From: Paracoccaceae bacterium
GTDB lineage: Bacteria > Pseudomonadota > Alphaproteobacteria > Rhodobacterales > Rhodobacteraceae
Direction of reading: 5' to 3'
DNA: 11,036 nt
NCBI GenBank assembly: GCA_023260935.1
Contig: JALQTL010000215.1
Span: 1 to 11,036 of the forward strand
In this document: piece by piece, positions 6,339-11,036 of the stretch
Layout of the letters: every line of letters begins with the position of its first letter
Numbering within the stretch: position 1 is the stretch's first letter
The notes under the pieces: generated by a model
Seen by the model: only the letters and a program-made list of their open reading frames with translations
Database searches by the model: none
Told to the model about the DNA's origin: nothing
Program-made: the position numbers and the translations under genes

Positions 6339-7125
6339 GATGATGACCCTGCTGGACGCGGCCCATGCGGCCCTGTCGGCCGATCCCGAGAACGAGGCGC
6401 TGCGGCTGCGCTTCTATGAACGCCTTGCCGATGGCGAGATGTTCCTCCTGCTGGAGCGCGAGGCCGAGGGGCAGGTGCTGGACCCGCGCGTCTTTGACCT
6501 TGAGGCGGGGTCTTTCGTGCTGGTCTTCGACCGCGAGGAGCGGCTTGCCGAATTCACCGGCGGCATCGCGCCCTATGCCGCGCTGCCGGGCCGTGTGATC
6601 GCCGGGCTGCTGAAGGGGCAGGGTATCGGCCTTGGCGTCAACCTCGGCGTGGCCCCCTCCGAGATGCTGTTGCCGGCCGAGGCGATGGACTGGCTGGCCG
6701 AGGCGCTGGCGCAGGGGCCAGAGGAAACCGAGGCGACACCCGAACAGTTCCACCCTCCCGGCGGGCTGCCTGACGGGCTGGTGGCGGGGCTGGATGCCAA
6801 ACTTGCGCGGGCGGGCGGGCTGGCCTCGGGCGCGCTTCTGGCGGCCGTCACCTATCGCGGGGGGCGGCGCGGGCACATGCTGGCCTTTCTGGATGCCGCC
6901 GAAGGGGCAGAAGCGGCGCTGGCGCGGGCGGCGTCTGAGGCGCTGGTCTTTTCCGGGGTCGAAGCGGGAGAGATCGACGTGGCTTTCCTGCACAGCGTGG
7001 ACCCTGCCGCCGTGTCGATGGCGCGCGTGGCCCTGCGCTTTGATCTGCCCGTCGCCGACCCGGGCGCGCGGCCAGCCCCAGCCGCCCCGGGGATGGACCC
7101 GGACAAGCCGCCCCGGCTGGTCTGA
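6328..7125 (+). CDS. SseB-family (N-terminal SseB domain) protein
   Basis: This acidic soluble protein has 265 residues (266 if the ATG at 6325 is used). The first 130 or so residues match the SseB N-terminal domain as found in many Rhodobacterales proteins: an opening helix LLDAAHAALSADPENEALRL, then FYERLADGEMFLLLE, a VFDLEAGSFVLVFD strand pair, and the GVNLGVAPSEMLLPAEAMDWL segment. The C-terminal half also resembles the SseB-type fold, with a Pro/Ala tail. SseB was named from an E. coli gene proposed to enhance serine sensitivity. The biochemical role is unknown, and the distinct type III secretion chaperone of the same name should not be assumed. The GGAGG site favours the second of two adjacent ATGs. 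The coding start overlaps the UDG-family gene, which suggests co-expression. Confidence 0.8.
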   Translation: MADEMMTLLDAAHAALSADPENEALRLRFYERLADGEMFLLLEREAEGQVLDPRVFDLEAGSFVLVFDREERLAEFTGGIAPYAALPGRVIAGLLKGQGIGLGVNLGVAPSEMLLPAEAMDWLAEALAQGPEETEATPEQFHPPGGLPDGLVAGLDAKLARAGGLASGALLAAVTYRGGRRGHMLAFLDAAEGAEAALARAASEALVFSGVEAGEIDVAFLHSVDPAAVSMARVALRFDLPVADPGARPAPAAPGMDPDKPPRLV

Positions 7126-7139
7126 CCGCCGCAAGGCGG
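7126..7139 (+). terminator. Short GNRA-loop hairpin directly after the SseB-domain gene
   Basis: CCGCC (7126-7130), loop GCAA (7131-7134) and GGCGG (7135-7139) form a perfect 5-bp stem with a stable GNRA tetraloop starting at the base after the TGA stop. No T-run follows. It may end the upstream transcript or protect its 3' end. Confidence 0.35.
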
Positions 7140-7169
7140 GGCGGGGCCATGGTTGCGTGACACCAGCGC

Positions 7170-7198
7170 TTGACGGGGCGGCCCGGCCCGCATAGCTG
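7170..7198 (+). promoter_or_regulatory. Candidate uup promoter, possibly giving a leaderless mRNA
   Basis: TTGACG (7170-7175, 5 of 6 consensus) is followed after 17 bases by TAGCTG (7193-7198), a weak -10. A start point 7-8 bases downstream would fall at about 7205-7206, on the uup ATG itself. No Shine-Dalgarno precedes that ATG, which fits leaderless translation. Confidence 0.4.
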
Positions 7199-7205
7199 AC
7201 AGCGC

Positions 7206-9032
7206 ATGGCACGCGCACCCCTTCTTCAGTTGTCCGACATTTCGCTGACCTTTGGCGGCGGACCGGTTTTCGATGGCCTTTCGCTTGTGGTTCAGCCGGG
7301 TGACCGGGTGGCGCTTGTGGGGCGGAACGGTTCGGGCAAATCGACGCTGATGAAGGTGATGGCGGGGCTGGTGGAACCCGATCGCGGCACGCGGGTCGTG
7401 CCGCCGGGCATCAGCGTGGGCTATATGGAACAAGATCCCGATCTGTCGGGCTTTCCCACGCTGGGCGATTACGCGGCAAGCGGCCTTGCGGAAGGCGAGG
7501 CTTATCGCGTGGCGATGGTGGCCGAAGGGCTGAAGTTCAACCCCGAAACGCCGGTCGCCACCGCATCAGGCGGGGAACGCCGGCGGGCCGCGCTGGCCAA
7601 GCTTCTGGCCGAGGCGCCGGAACTGATGCTGCTGGACGAACCGACAAACCATCTGGACATTCAGGCGATCGAATGGCTGGAGCGCGAGCTTTCGGAAACC
7701 CGCACGGCTTTTGTGCTGATCAGCCATGACCGCGCCTTTCTGCGCGCGCTGACCAAGGCCACGCTCTGGATCGACCGGGGCGAGGTGCGGCGGCGGGAAG
7801 CCGGTTTTGACGGTTTCGAGGAATGGCGTGAAACCGTCTGGGCGGAAGAGGACGAGGCCCGCCACAAGCTTGACCGCAAGATCAAGGCCGAGGCGAAATG
7901 GGCGGTCGAGGGCATCAGCGCCCGGCGCAAGCGCAACATGGGGCGGGTGCGCGCCCTTCAGGCGTTGCGGCAGGAACGTGCCTCGCAGATCCGCCGGCAG
8001 GGCACGGCGGCGCTGGATCTGGACAGCGGCCCGGTTTCGGGCAAGCGGGTGATCGAGGCCACGGGGCTGTCCAAGGTCTTTGGCGACAAGGTGATCGTGA
8101 AGGGCTTTTCCCTGCGGGTGCAGCGGGGCGACCGGGTGGCCTTTGTCGGGCCGAACGGGGTGGGCAAGACCACGATCCTGAAGATGCTGACGGGTGAGCT
8201 TGCCCCCGATGCCGGCAGCGTGACGCTGGGCACCAATCTGGAAATCGCGGTCTTCGACCAGACCCGGGCGCAACTGGACCCCGAGGCGAGCCTGTGGGAA
8301 AATCTGACGGGTGACCCGTTGATGCGGGTTTCGGGGTCTTCGGATCAGGTCATGGTGCGCGGCAATCCGCGGCATGTTGTGGCCTATCTGAAGGATTTCC
8401 TGTTTGACGAACGGCAGGCAAGGGCGCCGGTAAAATCGCTTTCAGGGGGCGAAAAGGCGCGGCTTTTGCTGGCCAAGCTGATGGCGAAGCCGTCAAACCT
8501 GCTGATTTTGGACGAACCCACCAACGATCTGGACGTGGAAACGCTGGATCTGTTGCAGGATACCTTGGGCGAATATGACGGTACGGTGCTGCTGGTCAGC
8601 CATGACCGCGATTTCATCGACCGTGTGGCCACGGCGACCGTGGCGCTGGAAGGCGGGGGCAGGGCCACCGTCTATCCCGGCGGCTGGTCGGATTATGCCG
8701 CACAACGGGTTGCCCCCGCGGCGGAAGGGGCCGCCACCCCTGCCCGCGGTGCCGCGGCACCATCGCCCGCCGCCGCAGCGCCGGCAGCGCCTGCGCCAAA
8801 GGCGGAGCGCAAGGGGCTGAGCTTCACCGAACGCAAGCGGCTGGACGATCTGCCCGGCGTCATCGAACGGCTTGAGGCCGAGATCGCCAAGCTGACAGAG
8901 TTCCTGTCGGACCCCGACCTGTTCCACCAGGAGCCGGTGAAGTTCCGCAAGGCGACCGAGGCGCTGACCGAACGGCAGGAAGCATTGGCACGGGCCGAAG
9001 AAGACTGGCTGGAACTGGCCGAACGGGCCTGA
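7206..9032 (+). CDS. uup: ABC-F ATPase Uup
   Basis: This 608-residue soluble ABC-F protein has two nucleotide-binding domains and no membrane segment. Uup-type factors act on the ribosome and have been linked to transposon precise excision and branched DNA. NBD1 has Walker A GRNGSGKST (39-47), signature ASGGE (120-124), Walker B LMLLDE (140-145) and His174. The P-tRNA-interaction linker spans about 207-262, with the Uup-like stretch ISARRKRNMGRVRAL. NBD2 has Walker A GPNGVGKTT (315-323), LSGGEK (412-417), Walker B LLILDE (432-437) and His466. An Ala/Pro-rich linker (about 500-532) leads to a charged C-terminal coiled coil (about 538-608), the DNA-binding domain of Uup that separates it from EttA. 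NBD1 is about 40 residues shorter than E. coli Uup between the Q-loop and signature, where the ABC-F arm lies. The ATG has no Shine-Dalgarno. The gene converges on the TPM gene. Confidence 0.93.
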   Translation: MARAPLLQLSDISLTFGGGPVFDGLSLVVQPGDRVALVGRNGSGKSTLMKVMAGLVEPDRGTRVVPPGISVGYMEQDPDLSGFPTLGDYAASGLAEGEAYRVAMVAEGLKFNPETPVATASGGERRRAALAKLLAEAPELMLLDEPTNHLDIQAIEWLERELSETRTAFVLISHDRAFLRALTKATLWIDRGEVRRREAGFDGFEEWRETVWAEEDEARHKLDRKIKAEAKWAVEGISARRKRNMGRVRALQALRQERASQIRRQGTAALDLDSGPVSGKRVIEATGLSKVFGDKVIVKGFSLRVQRGDRVAFVGPNGVGKTTILKMLTGELAPDAGSVTLGTNLEIAVFDQTRAQLDPEASLWENLTGDPLMRVSGSSDQVMVRGNPRHVVAYLKDFLFDERQARAPVKSLSGGEKARLLLAKLMAKPSNLLILDEPTNDLDVETLDLLQDTLGEYDGTVLLVSHDRDFIDRVATATVALEGGGRATVYPGGWSDYAAQRVAPAAEGAATPARGAAAPSPAAAAPAAPAPKAERKGLSFTERKRLDDLPGVIERLEAEIAKLTEFLSDPDLFHQEPVKFRKATEALTERQEALARAEEDWLELAERA

Positions 9033-9063
9033 ACCCTACCAGCGCCCCACCCTACCAGCGCCC
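9033..9063. repeat. 16-bp tandem duplication spanning the convergent stops of uup and the TPM gene
   Basis: ACCCTACCAGCGCCC occurs at 9033-9047 and 9049-9063, giving a 16-base period. The right copy carries the last codons and TAG stop of the minus-strand TPM gene (Arg-Trp-stop). The left copy, between the two stops, repeats that gene end and begins on the base after the uup TGA. No terminator hairpin is seen in the 19 bases between the genes. Confidence 0.85.
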
Positions 9064-9903
9064 GGTGGCCCCGCCGCCCGAGGATGATCCGCCGCCGAAC
9101 CCGCCGGATGACGAATCGTCCTTTGATATCCGCGAGATGGTGTAGCTTTCCGATTCCCGGTATCCACATTGGGAACAGCGGGTTACGGCAATGCCTTGGC
9201 CTGCTGCTTCGGTTGTCGCTTCCACATGCGTTTCGCGTTGGCGCGACAGGCCCTTCTGGCCGCATCGCGGGCAATGTCTGGTGCGCACCATCACATCAGC
9301 CAGCGCCTGCCGCTTGAAGACCGCGATCATGCCCGTGGCCATGGCGGCAAAAAGCGCAAAGGGCCCATAGGTTTCCAGCCAGCCCGGTTCCAGAGACGGC
9401 GGCGGCTCGTCAGCAACAAAGGGTTTGGCAATCAGATCATAGGTGGCGGCCACCCCGGCCTCGATCCCTTCGGGATAATGGCTGTCGCGAAAGGCGGGCA
9501 GCATGTATCGGTCAATCACCCGCTGCGCGGCATTGTCCCAGATCACCGGATAGCCGGCGCCAAGGGCGATGCGCATTTCCCTGTCTGTCCGGGCGACAAG
9601 GATCAGGATGCCGTCGTCGCGCCCGGCATCGCCAACCCCCCAATGGTCGAAAAGCGATGTCGCGTAATCTTCGATCCGAAGGCCCGACCCGCCGAAATCG
9701 GCGATGCTTTCCATGATGACAACCACCACATGCACGCCTGTTTCCGCCCGCCCCGCGCGCAGGTCTTCGGCGATCTTCTCGCGCGAGGAGGGCGGCAGCA
9801 GGTCTGCATAATCGCTGATCGTATCGGAAAGGGGGGCGGGCAATTCTTGCGTCGCTGCGGCAAAGGGCAGGAACAGCAGCAGCAAGAGCGCGCGCAGCAG
9901 CAT
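9052..9903 (-). CDS. Membrane-anchored TPM-domain protein with zinc ribbon and Gly/Ser tail
   Basis: This 283-residue envelope protein begins with a signal peptide at residues 1-18 (hydrophobic LLRALLLLLFLPFAAAT). A TPM (TLP18.3/Psb32/MOLO-1) domain follows at about 22-160, including LSDTISDYADLLPP (25-38), VVVVIMESI (59-67), WGVGDAGRDDGILILVA (88-104) and the aromatic GAGYPVIWDN (115-124). A single transmembrane helix lies at about 179-196. A four-Cys zinc ribbon, CPRCG (211-215) and CSQCG (243-247), is followed by a tail of Ser/Gly repeats ending in GRW. If the signal peptide is cleaved, TPM is periplasmic and the zinc ribbon cytosolic. Related YgcG-like proteins share the Gly-rich tail but their biochemical role is poorly defined. 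The ATG lies 3 bases after the stop of the upstream decarboxylase gene, with only a weak purine-rich site, suggesting coupling. Confidence 0.85.
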   Translation of the reverse strand: MLLRALLLLLFLPFAAATQELPAPLSDTISDYADLLPPSSREKIAEDLRAGRAETGVHVVVVIMESIADFGGSGLRIEDYATSLFDHWGVGDAGRDDGILILVARTDREMRIALGAGYPVIWDNAAQRVIDRYMLPAFRDSHYPEGIEAGVAATYDLIAKPFVADEPPPSLEPGWLETYGPFALFAAMATGMIAVFKRQALADVMVRTRHCPRCGQKGLSRQRETHVEATTEAAGQGIAVTRCSQCGYRESESYTISRISKDDSSSGGFGGGSSSGGGATGRW

Positions 9904-9906
9904 GGC

Positions 9907-11036
9907 TTATCCCATCAGTTCGGCAATGACCTTGGGCGCCAGCATGACATCGTCGCGCGTGCAGTCAAACTGTCCGACCTGCATGCGGATCACCAGCCTG
10001 CCGTTGTGGCGCGTCTGCGTCAGATAGATGCGCCCGTCATCATTGATGCGCGTCAGTAGGGCTTCGGTCGCGGCCTCCGTGCCGGCGGCAAAGGTGAACA
10101 GCGACAGGCGCGGTTCGGTGGTGATCATCAGCCCCGGGATGGCGCGGATCGCCTCGCAGGCCTCGGCTGCCCAGGCCACATGGTTGCGGATGCGGCGGCG
10201 CAACCCTTCCAGCCCATAGGCGCGCAGGGTGAACCACAGCTTCAGCGCCCGGAAGCGGCGGCCCAGGGGCACGGTCCATTCGTTGAAGTTGACGATGTCC
10301 TCCTTGCCCGCCGTTTCCAGATAGCTGGGGCGCAGGCCCAGCGTCTTGACCTGAGGCGTGGGGTCGCGCAGGAACTGCACGGCGCAATCGAATTGCGCGC
10401 CCAGCCACTTGTGGGGGTTGAAGACAATGCTGTCTGCCCCGTCAACACCGGCCCACAAGTCCCTGAATTCCGGGCAGATCATCGCGGAGCCCGCCCAGGC
10501 GGCGTCAACATGGGTAGGCAGGCCCGCGGCCCGGGCCACGGCAATGCAATCGGCCATCCGGTCAAAGGCGCCAACGCTGGTGCCGCCCGCGCACAGGATG
10601 ACACCGATGGGCAGGAACCCCGCGGCCCGGTCGGCGGCAATGGCCCCGGCAAGTGCGCCGGGTTTCATCGACAGGGTGCTGTCGGTGGGGATCTTCACAA
10701 GGTTTTCCTGCCCGATCCCGGCCAGACGCGCGGCCTTGTCCACGCTGGAATGGGTTTCGGCGCTGGCATAAAGCCGCAGCCTCGGCTGGGCCGAAAGCCC
10801 CTCGGTCAGCCCTTTCCAGCCCAGCGCCTGTTCGCGCATCGTCAGCACGGCCGACAGCGTGGCGGTGGTGGCGCTGTCATGGATGGTGCCGGTGAAATCC
10901 GCAGGCAGGTCAAGCGCGCGCGAAAGCCAGGCCATCATCACCTGCTCTACCTCGGTCAGGGCGGGACTGGTCTGCCAGATCATCCCTTGGGCCGCGATGG
11001 CATTGGCCAGTTGTTCGGCCAGCATCGACGCGGGCG
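9907..11036 (-). CDS. Aromatic-L-amino-acid-decarboxylase-type PLP enzyme (5' truncated by window edge)
   Basis: This is a group II pyridoxal-5'-phosphate decarboxylase of fold type I, which converts an aromatic L-amino acid to the amine and CO2. The window holds about 376 codons. The family is near 470-500 residues, so roughly 100 N-terminal residues lie beyond the right edge. An ATG at 11025 is internal, because the frame continues upstream as Pro-Ala-Ser and matches the mid-domain of DOPA decarboxylase. Numbering from that Met, the PLP-stacking His is His92 (ETHSSVDKA), the PLP-nitrogen Asp is Asp174 (HVDAAWAGSAMICPEF), and the Schiff-base Lys is Lys206 (NPHKWLG). The catalytic-loop Tyr is Tyr235 (RPSYLET), at the place of Tyr332 in human DDC. 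PLGRRFR (253-259) also matches DDC. Retained Tyr argues for decarboxylase rather than aldehyde synthase. The substrate cannot be fixed from this sequence. It is followed after 3 bases by the TPM gene. Confidence 0.9.
   Translation of the reverse strand, partial: PASMLAEQLANAIAAQGMIWQTSPALTEVEQVMMAWLSRALDLPADFTGTIHDSATTATLSAVLTMREQALGWKGLTEGLSAQPRLRLYASAETHSSVDKAARLAGIGQENLVKIPTDSTLSMKPGALAGAIAADRAAGFLPIGVILCAGGTSVGAFDRMADCIAVARAAGLPTHVDAAWAGSAMICPEFRDLWAGVDGADSIVFNPHKWLGAQFDCAVQFLRDPTPQVKTLGLRPSYLETAGKEDIVNFNEWTVPLGRRFRALKLWFTLRAYGLEGLRRRIRNHVAWAAEACEAIRAIPGLMITTEPRLSLFTFAAGTEAATEALLTRINDDGRIYLTQTRHNGRLVIRMQVGQFDCTRDDVMLAPKVIAELMG

Noticed and set aside
5905..7218. 437-codon minus-strand open frame opposite the UDG-family and SseB genes
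   Set aside because: Basic low-complexity composition without motifs. The opposite strand has two clear family matches with ribosome binding sites.
9169..10059. 296-codon plus-strand open frame opposite the TPM and decarboxylase genes
   Set aside because: No domain is recognisable, and it covers two well-supported minus-strand genes.

Overview
The window is high-GC, gene-dense bacterial chromosome. Its protein repertoire points to an alphaproteobacterium, most likely Rhodobacterales (Rhodobacter/Paracoccus-like): a KpsE homologue with a long Ala/Pro-rich cytoplasmic extension, an SseB-domain protein overlapping a UDG-superfamily gene, a short-armed Uup, and weak Shine-Dalgarno use with occasional GTG starts. 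The taxonomic call is inference from protein character, not from a marker gene.

Layout, left to right. Positions 1-114 hold the last 37 codons of an unrecognised plus-strand gene with lower GC (64 of the first 120 bases) and rare codons CTA, TTA and ATA. A minus-strand tRNA-Gln(UUG), 208-282, has its 3' end facing that gene and its own sigma70-like promoter (295-323). Next is yhiN (385-1569, plus), a BaiN/RdsA-type flavoprotein. It converges on a minus-strand capsule-export pair, kpsT (3364-4032) then kpsE (1635-3395), which overlap and probably form one transcript from a good promoter at 4193-4222. An 8-bp hairpin lies between the convergent stops of yhiN and kpsE. Upstream of kpsT is a divergent nhaA homologue (4257-5468, minus) that lacks the aspartate pair normally essential for antiport. 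A G-rich divergent intergenic region (5469-5720) separates it from a plus-strand pair: a Fe-S-type uracil-DNA glycosylase superfamily protein (5721-6338) overlapping an SseB-domain protein (6328-7125). uup, an ABC-F ATPase (7206-9032, plus), follows with what may be a leaderless promoter. It converges on a minus-strand pair: an aromatic-L-amino-acid-decarboxylase-type PLP enzyme (9907 to the window edge, partial) and, 3 bp downstream, a membrane-anchored TPM-domain protein with a zinc ribbon (9052-9903).

How the genes fit together. kpsT and kpsE encode the ATPase and the polysaccharide co-polymerase/adaptor of an ABC-type capsule exporter, but no kpsM permease or kpsD gene is beside them. The UDG-family and SseB genes look translationally coupled. 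The decarboxylase and TPM genes look like one operon, although no functional link is evident. The window is mostly ordinary core chromosome. I do not see a complete undescribed system. The points most worth a second look are the Asp-less NhaA, the orphan KpsT/KpsE pair with its large cytosolic extension, the Gln-for-Glu change in the UDG motif, and the possible island edge at tRNA-Gln.
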